Assembly: GCA_002811645.1 (NCBI GenBank)
Contig: PDIP01000022.1
Span: forward strand, 59,284 to 99,230
DNA: 39,947 bases
Reading direction: 5' to 3'
From: Corallochytrium limacisporum
Taxonomy: Eukaryota; Opisthokonta
In this document: positions 31,401 to 38,103 of the stretch, one piece after another
How positions within the stretch are numbered: the stretch's first letter is position 1
How the letters are laid out: each line of letters starts with the position of its first letter
Made by a program: the position numbers and the translations under genes
Notes under the pieces: model-generated
The model's input: the letters and a program-made list of their open reading frames with translations, nothing else
Database searches by the model: none
Told to the model about the DNA's origin: nothing

Positions 31401-33434
31401 CGTGACTTTGGCCATGCTCGCTTCCATCCCCTCAGTCACGGCATCTGCCCTGGATTTGACTCCCGCGAGTGCGTGCTAGAAGTTTTGCAGCCTTGGGCCT
31501 CGACAGGGGCGCAGATGGGTGGTATTGCTCCTGCCTACGTTGGTCTGACTGGCGGTGCCACCTCGGTGGGTCGTAACCCACGTTTTGTGGCAGTGTCCCT
31601 AATTTCAACCATTTACCCCTCGGACCCATACTTTGCGCCATACATGGCCACTCTTCTAGATCTCATGGAGCCAAAACTGGAGCCCGAGGCCCCGTTTGCC
31701 CTGCGTGCTATGGTTGCTCGACTTTGTTCCCACTTGGTTCCCTACACTCCACGTCAGTACGCGAGCGAATTTCTAGCTCCATATATGGTTCGATGTATGG
31801 CGGAGAAGACTGAGGATGAGGATATGTTCACTCGCTGTTACATGTCTCTACTCTTCACAGGCACCCTTGGCCTGGGAAAAGAAGCTGATCAGAGACCGCT
31901 GACAACGTTTGTGTTGGAGACGCTGTTTCATGTCCTCAAGTGGGTCGTGGACAATGCACGTGAGTTGGAAATGATCGACAACTTTTGCACCAAGTGCTAT
32001 TTCGCTGTCCTTAGGGAACGTGCCCGTGTGGCACGTAAAAGTCTGGCTCCGCGCGACAGTGTGCAGTTGACTCAGCGCCTCTACGAGCATGCTTGGAGAG
32101 AGATGGCCTCCATGGCCAGTGGATCGGTTGATTACATCGAGGATGAGGTGGAGGAAGACTTTGTGCAGAGAAATGCCTCTGTAACCATGATCACGGGACG
32201 CTGGTTGGTCAAAAATAAGATTGTAGGTCTCATCAAGCTGGCATGTACAATGGCCTGCTGGTACTTAAGTTTTGGTGACGAACGCAGCGCACAAATGGCG
32301 CTGGATCTGTTGATCCGCGCACCCAAGATCTTCTCCAGAGATGCAGATGTTTTAGATACTCTTTACGATGGTTTCATAGCAATGATTGCCAAGAGCCAGG
32401 TGAACTCGACCTTTCGATCCAATGTCATGCGCTTGGCCTTTGATCTTCCCAACTCATTGAGTGCGGCGAGTGCCAGGCCTTTGCTTCGATACTACGTTCT
32501 TTGCTCCGGCCCGGGACACGTGCCCAATGGCAATGAGACGAAGAGGGACGTAGGTGGCGACGGAGACAGAGGCATGGACAGAGTAGTTGGTGATGTTGCT
32601 GCAGAAGCGGCGGATGGTGGAGAGGCGGTGAACGTGTCGGATGGAACAGCCGCCGCCATTGTCGCGAGCACCGGGCTGCGGCGGGAGGAGATGTCAATCG
32701 CCCCAACGGCTCACCCGGATCTGGGCAGCGACATAGCGGAGCAACAGGTCGGCCGCAATGGCGGCCGCCTATCCCTCAATCTCGATGCTCTTGATGAGAG
32801 CCAGAGGGCCTCGTTGGCAGTTACCGCATCGCCTCTGAAGGCCTCTGAGGATGACGCCTCGTATAATTTTGAGGAAGCTCTGCAAGCGCTCGTGGACGAC
32901 CAAGAGGTGAGCGCCGTGACTATGGAGCGCACCACACGCTGCCTCAGCTTTGCTCGCTCTCAGCCATACATCGTCAACTGCATTGCACTACCCATGGTTG
33001 TGGAGCTGATGCTGAATTCTATGAACGTACAGCACATTATGCCCATGCTAATGAGTGAGTTTCTGAACTGCTCCGGATCAGCAAGTGCTATACTGGGCAC
33101 ACAGCTTTTTGACATATTGCATGTGCTCCACGGCCATGCCAAGGATCCCGTTTGGGAGTGGGTCGTGTATTCACTTGACTCTCTGGCCAAGAAACAGCCG
33201 GCATCCATGGCTCAGTGGTCCTGTCTCATGGCGCTAGCACCGTTGACATCTGACGATACCGGGGATCCCCTGTGGCGGACCCAGTTCCGAATGCTACGCT
33301 ATGCCTATCGCCTGCACGGCTTTGTACTTCACCACGAAGCCGCACGGTCAATTCTGGCAAGCTTAAAAGCTGCGGAAGGGCAGAGACTGTCGGATGATCT
33401 ATCAAAGACTCTACAGGCCATTACCCTGGAATGA
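25407..33434 (+). CDS. HTT: Huntingtin orthologue, single exon, no polyQ
   Basis: A 2,675-residue HEAT-repeat protein in one uninterrupted frame. It is collinear with animal huntingtin: LQVELYKEL (137-145; human LQLELYKEI), FAALAHFTQPKKC (162-174; FAELAHLVRPQKC), SSSPTSRRSA (~235-244; SSSPTIRRTA), SSYWLCRYEVL (524-534; SSYWLVRTELL), YMNLRNVLQAA (~862; YLKLHDVLKAT), FEPLTLWSVNQY (1038; FEPLVIKALKQY), CGWRDRNVFETMW (1942; LGWTSRTQFEETW), and a C-terminal block at 2580-2605 matching [22 protein letters not shown]. Huntingtin is a scaffold for vesicle transport, autophagy and spindle orientation, usually bound to HAP40. There is no glutamine tract or proline-rich region. Disordered segments lie at about 785-855 and 2370-2480. 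The start ATG at 25407 is the first in frame. Human HTT has 3,144 residues and 67 exons. Confidence 0.93.
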   Translation: MDAIKAAVGVLLNDGKASQPGTPRKGHEEKTSTIVAAFRSVKSAYRSRKIGAGTGGGETDSTASTSWDDKVAAVDRIVHETVSNGLNSVDHFNDILSTAIEGLFQAYNTGDSNLRLVCEEGLNTIILRVRSLHLGLLQVELYKELQNEHSQQRSQRLAFTKFAALAHFTQPKKCKTIAPSMFPLMAEYVLRKDDGFQEIVGSHIDKIIKVFGPYATPENIQLMADSCVRSMVESSSPTSRRSAGFTIQAMVSYGPSQDETLPMVLDMLWKNHSSNAGTDGDVTDDRLSGLIGTAMCLKYLLEAITEKQMVNRNKWRSQTLPIWHFLATTIEEHDHNVTTQCLEAAIAFMNCTERMFKAPLVEKHDDFILFHQRVLKILLLQTSAETKQQRPLRTSNLALSLSFLGAMLSLMPQNIDTGMLSALQELTRTFCTHEDQLVRAQIAQVCAGLAHNALMYSSDPSGPYDRCDVHPSLSLMHRLILDSSPQTCRTAIAAAALPFNPLVAIGSATDILVTLDSVLWQSKSSYWLCRYEVLKFIQNLDFIKLAVLDTFSIQPITQSTPRSSISEGSTSPRRPSIPATFVRNRGGAFFERCWQICLSLVYDEDERVAVAASESLTRILMNAPGQTAGVRGLWQDDMNVQVDGHRGGRVVKMPVNTDRYCEVLDETFRSLTHTLFTCSSSKQQCLCAYRAIRGLLIDNWEANEVRKQRDQRANLSDTVMAYANDILAFSIEQLSTSNFGIDLGIHTELLGVISQLLMYQELHIATGVRQRLLVHILRCLNVFKSTKESQYRAQATSGNDSSNVKFTMTTRGKQTENDSPHLAKKQEKHPAQLAGSPRSAGESEEHQVPRSGLCAFEHIPQYMNLRNVLQAARDSASTSLDFTRTDKFVDLLNALLGTLSWIIERLGKAFKLYTEVTLHLLTGVSTLAPTETISCELALLRALYATQTRSKDLRAGHALLPDLSVKSETDSNALCVSFEQLCAGDRFAFRNRKTIFLGDGNVVAESPANEVSDLSTENGQANVKTDSDSVPLDRISQFEPLTLWSVNQYGRTADVYLQCEVIDKMIFMLQIGIDLEELGITNHLVDIIKGQLDMAAHGYHEAYRVALPSIIRFLCLLRRKQHQGSFEAKAIVDLTIDLLPRLLPDVPTAQGCMEAILHFLLPQEGTGPSEDDMDSLHEFIEFMLKNLSYRSVAQSFEFLMSIASNDVAAETADKVLEKLMVDMVSAEIVSYEDGAILALQPTILYIRNSQHIVQLLQVGLKHLCRRLDDDANSRNYGAEDAISDFRYLEVLLLTEYVLYHISEKLRSLDKDAQKAITAIAGAVADLATRIQSLYHSEDLENYAAELLRSHMIYNRLLMNQAQPTNDRELGQTYLKLLHEVQTRKAYIPIPSTAVWYRYCVDLNQTFSVVDKANPCQVFGCDTTLGVFDAMALVIVAVTSQKTKSVRLLREWHGGLEIAMNHLAEERTVQEALSAVMDEGDQEMQEEVMGYFGSLLSDRESQLSYDRAKRCCILARLLLKPSNVQRALAFCSYCPYSALRRRMAKTIEECLEGPEAVAEEVKEFMEAHGSSMRISLCFDLSKVPPSKLITPPLSPKVVLLDKILSISETTKALILLTQRSGQDETADDASRNLTQNLISQCEELLDRMSSHNMNILTDPHAIHICCTAAVTIGDALQTIRMKRRSLEEKALGKFIDPDDMKPEEDWVVCRRRYEATVDNLVGSSLAACNARISRMTVANPLPSALLLTLITTWSFCASLERMWSPSDTNTHSLYNSEGRPENTYARQGLMKHTNPISFLCFSLWDTIVPAMQRREFCHRFRRCPSSQRRAMYSGILYECVADISKSMTAAGMLKMGQRVRSKQYVMRQVLEDCVVRLTRGSYEQVFQHMLRAGRSNAFSVFEPEGDGEDQLHPRPEDNNLFIDLEMMHDPQHLEEFVNVITLCGWRDRNVFETMWSALLSVLGTALGQADEPESTELIVFAAKGLFGMLLDGLAVSNERRDFGHARFHPLSHGICPGFDSRECVLEVLQPWASTGAQMGGIAPAYVGLTGGATSVGRNPRFVAVSLISTIYPSDPYFAPYMATLLDLMEPKLEPEAPFALRAMVARLCSHLVPYTPRQYASEFLAPYMVRCMAEKTEDEDMFTRCYMSLLFTGTLGLGKEADQRPLTTFVLETLFHVLKWVVDNARELEMIDNFCTKCYFAVLRERARVARKSLAPRDSVQLTQRLYEHAWREMASMASGSVDYIEDEVEEDFVQRNASVTMITGRWLVKNKIVGLIKLACTMACWYLSFGDERSAQMALDLLIRAPKIFSRDADVLDTLYDGFIAMIAKSQVNSTFRSNVMRLAFDLPNSLSAASARPLLRYYVLCSGPGHVPNGNETKRDVGGDGDRGMDRVVGDVAAEAADGGEAVNVSDGTAAAIVASTGLRREEMSIAPTAHPDLGSDIAEQQVGRNGGRLSLNLDALDESQRASLAVTASPLKASEDDASYNFEEALQALVDDQEVSAVTMERTTRCLSFARSQPYIVNCIALPMVVELMLNSMNVQHIMPMLMSEFLNCSGSASAILGTQLFDILHVLHGHAKDPVWEWVVYSLDSLAKKQPASMAQWSCLMALAPLTSDDTGDPLWRTQFRMLRYAYRLHGFVLHHEAARSILASLKAAEGQRLSDDLSKTLQAITLE

Positions 33435-33608
33435 GAAACTCTTCGTATGTTCTTTAATACATGAATGAATGGAATGGAAGGCAATGGTGCCAAACTATGT
33501 GGTGGATGGAATAAGGTAAGCATAAAACTTTCATACTAAATTAGATCCATATCATGGGAGACCTGTCCCATCAAAGAAGTCGTACTGTACATGGACGCTC
33601 CTCAGCTC

Positions 33609-34037
33609 TCAATATCTGTCCTTTTGAGAATAGTTCTTCGGTGCATGTGCTAATCCCACACCCTTGCGGCCAGCCCGATAGACTACTTCGATGATGTCAA
33701 TTAGTTCCTGTTTGTCAAGGATCGAAAATGCTATCTTGTTGGTATTTCCTGTACCTGTGTCAATCTTCATTTCTTTGTTGCGATAGAAGAACATGAGGGT
33801 CATAGGATCATAGAGTTCGTACATGACATTGAAGTCTGGCACTTCGTCAGTATCCACCACGTAGATCACAGCAAAGGCCCGCACCTTTTCCGCTATTCGA
33901 AGTAGAATCTCATCCTGTTCCATGCATTGTGAATCGTGGTCTCTGCCGAATCGAATAACCACGACTCGGTCCTCTTCGCTCAGAATCGCCTGGTCCACTT
34001 GCCAGCCATTCCGCAAATGGGTTAGCATGTACGACAT
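33609..34037 (-). CDS. TXNL4A: U5 snRNP thioredoxin-fold protein DIM1/Dib1
   Basis: A 142-residue protein, exactly the family length. It is nearly collinear with human TXNL4A: MSYMLTHLRNGWQVDQAI, LSEEDRVVVIRFG, FAVIYVVDTDEVPDF, MYELYDP, MFFYRNKEMKIDTGTGNTNKI, and VYRAGRKGVGLAHAPKNYS. It is a core protein of the U4/U6.U5 tri-snRNP needed before spliceosome activation. The region RDHDSQCMEQDE differs from the very conserved HDWDPTCMKMDE, with His replacing Trp. Its presence shows that the organism still splices pre-mRNA despite few introns here. Tail-to-tail with huntingtin (174 bp). Confidence 0.97.
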   Translation of the reverse strand: MSYMLTHLRNGWQVDQAILSEEDRVVVIRFGRDHDSQCMEQDEILLRIAEKVRAFAVIYVVDTDEVPDFNVMYELYDPMTLMFFYRNKEMKIDTGTGNTNKIAFSILDKQELIDIIEVVYRAGRKGVGLAHAPKNYSQKDRY

Positions 34038-34883
34038 AGTTGTCCTAGGTCTCTTTCCCGGTACTCAAAATTTCCAAAACATGATGACTGCTTGATTGTC
34101 ACATCCTTCAGATTAGTGAAACACGTGTCTCGATCACCACTTTCTTTTATCATCACCGCTTTTCATCTAAATACCCCGGCACCACGACACAGTCAACCCC
34201 ATGTCCACTCGGGCGAGCCCCCGACGCCCTTTGTCCCCTGGGGGAGGGGAGGATACGAAGGGCCGGCTCGCCCGACAGTTCTCCATATTTCCCATATTTT
34301 CGTTCACAGCTGGTAGACTCAGTTGTGCAATGGACCTTGCAACCAAGAATCATGAGAATTAGGTGTGTAAGGGCCGAGCTCACAGCTGCCACTGTTGTCG
34401 GTACAATGTATACGGACTGGTGGAGAGACCGTCCGAGAGCGAAAGTACCAGGGATAGGGAGCACTGCGGGCGGGTCACGAGCGCTGTGTTCCCTTCGGCC
34501 CTCTCGTCTAACCGCAGAAGCAAATGCGTAACGAACGCCAGGCAGAGAAAATCACCAAGTCGTCATGCGCAAGGTCTCAGCTTCTCGATTACAAATTCAC
34601 CCAGGGACCTGGAAAAAACTTCCAGACCAACAAACAGAAAAGAATATGCAAAAATGTGTTAAGGTTCTTCACAGTCCATGGTAAGTAGTCAGCAGACTAT
34701 TCAAGCGTCAACTCCGTGGTCAATTTCATTCGCGAAATGTGAAACTAGTGTAGTCCTGGAAGTTCATCAGGAGTCTTGTTGGAATCACAATGTCACCAAC
34801 ATGGAGTACACCCACGAATAGAGGAGAACAAAGGTGAATAAAGGGAACAAAAAAGTGCCTTTGGCCTTTGAAGCACAAACAAA
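34038..34883. promoter_or_regulatory. Divergent intergenic region, TXNL4A / kinase
   Basis: About 850 bp between head-to-head genes with no supported gene. It contains a long-spaced inverted repeat (34209-34275) and a GC-rich patch (about 34190-34275) that probably belong to the promoters. Confidence 0.5.
34209..34275. repeat. 11-bp inverted repeat in TXNL4A / kinase promoter
   Basis: TCGGGCGAGCC at 34209-34219 is repeated as its exact reverse complement at 34265-34275, with a 45-base GC-rich spacer that contains CCCCTGGGGGAGGGGAGG. It may be a paired factor-binding site. Confidence 0.55.
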
Positions 34884-37046
34884 ATGGACGCAGAAACGGC
34901 AACCACAGACTCTGGTTTGGCCGCTCGGTCAGCGACGACCGTATCGCGGGACTCACAGCCAACCAATGGTTCTTCGGGACAATCGAATCCCCTGGCAGGA
35001 GTTTTGCATAAAGATGACGCAAACTCTTTCATTCTTGAATACAAGGCATTGTCCATGACGGATGAGTTGGGACGGGGATCTTTCGGTGTAGTATTTGAGG
35101 GTATGTACTTTGGTAGTCCAGTTGCCATTAAGCAACTCGTCCACATGCCCAAGGATCTCTTAGCAGATTTCAGGAGAGAGGTCAGTGTCATGAAACGATT
35201 GAGGCACCCCAACATTATGCTCTTCATTGGCGCGACCGTCAGTCCTGACCCTCTCTGCATTGTGACAGAATTATGTGAGAAGGGATCGCTTCAGTCCGTG
35301 ATGGATAAGGAGGTTACAACCATAGACTATAAACGGAGACTGCGGATGTTGCTGGACGTAGGTCGGGGCATGAACTACTTGCACCATGCCGGTATCATTC
35401 ATTTGGATCTCAAGCCATCCAACATTCTGGTGGGCCGCGACGATACGTGTAAAGTGGCCGACTTCGGATTAAGTAAGATTTTGTCGTACAAGGCTACATC
35501 GATGACCAACCAAGGCGGTGGGGGCACCGTCCTCTACACAGCGCCTGAGGTTTTCCGCGGGGACCGCATCAACACCAAGGCGGACATTTACTCCTTTGCT
35601 GTTACCATGTGGCACCTGTACAGTCTAAAACAACCGTACCTTGGCGTCCATATGCACGCCGTATGCTTCAATGTAGTGGCACAGCATAAGAGGCCGGAAA
35701 TTCCGCGCAACTGCGAGACTCCCTACGCCGAGCTGATCATCGAGTGTTGGGCACCGGCAGCAAGCAAGCGTCCGACGTTTGACGAGATTATCAAGAAGTT
35801 AGAGGACCTATATTCAGCGGGAGGCGCCGAAGTGCAGCGTTACGGCCTGAGTGGGGTCAAGGATCGTGCAGGCAGTGCAAAGGATATTTCCGACGACCCT
35901 AGACTGTGGAGCAAGGCGGATGTTAAGAATTGGCTTGTGGCTGCCGGCTTTGATGATGTGGTCGAAGTATTTGAAGAAAATGAAATCAACGGCAAAGTCC
36001 TCCTGAGTTTGAGGGATGAGGATCTGAAGCGAGGTTTGGGCATTCAGTCCTTTGGGCGCCGCAGAGAGCTGCTGCTCGGCATTTCAACCCTGTGCCGGCT
36101 CTTGGAGAATAATGCAGCCCAAGACCCCACGGATGTAGGTCCGGGACGGTTTGGCGACCCTGCCAATGTCATGAGTGAAAACCTGGCTCTGATGTCTGGA
36201 GGCATCACCCGCCTGGAACGCAACGGAACTTTCATTCACATGATCAAGCGACACAAGTTCACTCTTAAACGAGCCGACGCAGCGACACTAAACAGTGTGA
36301 ACTCCACGTGTGCCATGTGCGATGGACAGACAATTGCCAATGCACCGATTTATGAGTGCCAAAACTGTGGCATAATGTGCCACAGACAATGCTTCAAACT
36401 CGTTGATCAGGACTGCCAAAGTGCTGCGAGTTGGATCAGCTCCTCGGGTTCAAGGGCTCCCAATCAGCAGCACCTGCCCGCTCTGATCCTCGGACGGCTT
36501 TTGTTGCCCATTCGCAAGTCACAATTATATCTGAACAAGGGCGATTTTGAGACTGTTTATACGCTCTACCGCAGAGCGGCCGAGGAGGCCATCACACTCT
36601 GCGGAAGATCGCGGGCCAACACTGGCAGCACCATGTCGAGCATGTCGTCCACAACTTCGGGAATGGCTCGACTAGGTCTGAATCAGGTCGGCCGGCGTGA
36701 TTCTGCTTACTATTCTACGCGAATGCAGCAGGATTCTACTCTGCCGACTGTTCTAGAAGTTAAGGTTTCCCTAGCGCTTGCAGACTGCGAGAACTACGAA
36801 TCCACGGAGGCCAAGTGCTGGGTCATCCGCCGCAGCTTTGATTATTTGCTGAATCGTGAGGAGGTCATTGCTCTGCCGCAGGCGGAAGAGATCTTCCTCT
36901 TCACTGTTGAGGAGGTGGATGAGGGGGATATTGGGACATTTGTCGCAATCAATCCCAAAGAGGACACCGGGGAGAGTCAGCCAAAGAATGGCAGCAACAT
37001 CAACCCGAGAGGCCTCATTCCCAGTCTGACTGTGAGGACACCGTAA
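34884..37046 (+). CDS. Protein kinase with SAM and C1 domains (TKL-like)
   Basis: A 720-residue protein with the order kinase-SAM-C1. Kinase domain, about 57-310: glycine loop GRGSFG (63-68), Lys83 in AIK, HLDLKPSN (173-180), DFG (193-195) and APE (220-222). The catalytic Asp, Lys and Asn are intact, but the Arg of HRD is Leu, so it is a non-RD kinase. The sequence style (MDEVTTIDYKRRLRMLLDVGRGMNYLH-type helix) fits the tyrosine-kinase-like group. SAM domain, 341-405 (LWSKADVKNWL to STLCRL). C1-type zinc finger, H457 to C511, with ligands C476, C479, C492, C495, H500, C503 and C511; the gap H-X18-C is longer than usual. The last 200 residues are Ser-rich, then helical. Probably a signalling kinase; no named orthologue assigned. 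Confidence 0.88.
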   Translation: MDAETATTDSGLAARSATTVSRDSQPTNGSSGQSNPLAGVLHKDDANSFILEYKALSMTDELGRGSFGVVFEGMYFGSPVAIKQLVHMPKDLLADFRREVSVMKRLRHPNIMLFIGATVSPDPLCIVTELCEKGSLQSVMDKEVTTIDYKRRLRMLLDVGRGMNYLHHAGIIHLDLKPSNILVGRDDTCKVADFGLSKILSYKATSMTNQGGGGTVLYTAPEVFRGDRINTKADIYSFAVTMWHLYSLKQPYLGVHMHAVCFNVVAQHKRPEIPRNCETPYAELIIECWAPAASKRPTFDEIIKKLEDLYSAGGAEVQRYGLSGVKDRAGSAKDISDDPRLWSKADVKNWLVAAGFDDVVEVFEENEINGKVLLSLRDEDLKRGLGIQSFGRRRELLLGISTLCRLLENNAAQDPTDVGPGRFGDPANVMSENLALMSGGITRLERNGTFIHMIKRHKFTLKRADAATLNSVNSTCAMCDGQTIANAPIYECQNCGIMCHRQCFKLVDQDCQSAASWISSSGSRAPNQQHLPALILGRLLLPIRKSQLYLNKGDFETVYTLYRRAAEEAITLCGRSRANTGSTMSSMSSTTSGMARLGLNQVGRRDSAYYSTRMQQDSTLPTVLEVKVSLALADCENYESTEAKCWVIRRSFDYLLNREEVIALPQAEEIFLFTVEEVDEGDIGTFVAINPKEDTGESQPKNGSNINPRGLIPSLTVRTP

Positions 37047-37084
37047 CGAGTCTGATTCCGTAAGCATTTGATAAAACCATCAGA

Positions 37085-37090
37085 AATAAA
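37085..37090 (+). other. Candidate polyadenylation signal
   Basis: AATAAA 39 bases after the kinase stop codon, in a plausible place for 3' end formation and before the tRNA array. Confidence 0.4.
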
Positions 37091-37184
37091 AGGTATAAGA
37101 AAACACGAGTAGGCTCCAGGCCACACTTGGCGCACAGAGCAAAAAAAAAAAAAATTCCCTTTCCTCAAGGGACCAGAAAAAACC

Positions 37185-37282
37185 TGGAGCTGCGGGGTTT
37201 CGATCCCCGTACCTCGCACACTTTAGATAACAAAGCCAAACGGATTGCTAAGCGCACACTCTACCAATTGAGCTACAGCCCC
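37185..37282 (-). tRNA. tRNA-Ala (AGC), intron-containing, copy 1
   Basis: 98 nt. The acceptor stem GGGGCTG/CAGCTCC has G3-U70, the alanine identity pair, and discriminator A73. A-box TAGCTCAATTGG, T-loop ATCGAAA and a CGGGG/CCCCG T-stem are present. Anticodon stem TGCGC pairs with GTGCG. The loop reads TTAGCA then a 25-base insert (37221-37245), placed after position 37, the usual site for eukaryotic tRNA introns. The anticodon is at 37247-37249. A run of six T follows the 3' end as pol III terminator. Confidence 0.93.
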
Positions 37283-37372
37283 CAAGGAGGTCACCTTGAA
37301 AGAATGGGAAAAACTTCTCCTCACTAAAAAGTAAAGATCCCACTAGTGAGATCGCCACACAACAGAAAAACC

Positions 37373-37470
37373 TGGAGCTGCGGGGTTTCGATCCCCGTAC
37401 CTCGCACACTTTAGATAACAAAGCCAAACGGATTGCTAAGCGCACACTCTACCAATTGAGCTACAGCCCC
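37373..37470 (-). tRNA. tRNA-Ala (AGC), intron-containing, copy 2
   Basis: Identical in sequence to copy 1, including the 25-base intron after position 37 and the G3-U70 pair. Followed by a T5 pol III terminator. It lies one 188-bp repeat unit away from its neighbours. Confidence 0.93.
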
Positions 37471-37560
37471 CAAGGAGGTCACCTTGAAAGAATGGGAAAA
37501 ACTTCTCCTCACTAAAAAGTAAAGATCCCACTAGTGAGATCGCCACACAACAGAAAAACC

Positions 37561-37658
37561 TGGAGCTGCGGGGTTTCGATCCCCGTACCTCGCACACTTT
37601 AGATAACAAAGCCAAACGGATTGCTAAGCGCACACTCTACCAATTGAGCTACAGCCCC
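37561..37658 (-). tRNA. tRNA-Ala (AGC), intron-containing, copy 3
   Basis: Identical to copies 1 and 2. As the first copy in the direction of transcription, it has a different 5' flank (from 37661 upward), so any upstream element would differ from the other two copies, while its 3' flank and T5 terminator are the same. Confidence 0.93.
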
Positions 37659-37660
37659 CA

Positions 37661-38103
37661 GTACTCTGTGAGTAACCATCTCATTGCTGAGATGTTGAAT
37701 TGGGAAAAAAATTATTATATATACTACTGAGGAAATTCGCAGCTGGGTCCAGGACAAGCTGCAGCCTTGAATGCTAGTACAAGATTATACGGACATCTGA
37801 ATATGGTGCTCTAATGTGGATACTGTACCAAATAAAGGGCAAAGGAGAGTATTTATGAGATACGGATATCGAAAAGCGAGAGAATTGACTTAGCTCGTCT
37901 CTGCAGTACTGGTTGTTTTGGGATCGGGGAAGGGAAGTAGTCTGACCCCGTGTGGCAGTCAGTAGAGGCGAAAGTGATGCGAATTTGGTAACGCTGGCTG
38001 CTAAGGGCAAGGTATTTTGAACGTGAACCGAGTACATTTTTCAGCCTTGTAGTGTTCGGTCAATTTGTGCTTCACGGATTCATATAAAACAAGCCATCAA
38101 AAC
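37661..38103. promoter_or_regulatory. Intergenic region, tRNA array / MIC26-27-like gene
   Basis: About 440 bp, moderately AT-rich near 37700-37730, with no supported gene. It probably contains the promoter of the MICOS-like gene. Confidence 0.4.

Larger units (their letters stand above)
37178..37660. repeat. 188-bp tandem repeat carrying tRNA genes
   Basis: Unit length is exactly 188 bp (tRNA ends at 37185, 37373 and 37561). Two complete units plus the tRNA part of a third are present and look identical base for base, including the 90-bp spacers. The array ends where the third copy diverges after CCCCCA. Two identical 65-codon open frames on the minus strand are by-products of this repeat, not genes. 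Confidence 0.95.

Noticed and set aside
25407-33434. Furry/Tao3/MOR2 cell-morphogenesis protein
   Set aside because: Size and HEAT-like repeats first suggested it, but motif-by-motif order matches huntingtin from start to end, and no Furry-specific block was seen.
34884-37046. KSR, Raf or ZAK orthologue
   Set aside because: Domain order (kinase first, then SAM, then C1) fits none of them, and the leucine zipper of ZAK is absent.
37248-37633. Two identical 65-codon minus-strand frames
   Set aside because: They lie in the tRNA repeat units and are identical because the DNA repeats; the tRNAs explain the sequence.
37178-37660. CRISPR-like or satellite array
   Set aside because: Repeat units are 188 bp, spacers are identical, and each unit contains a full tRNA gene.
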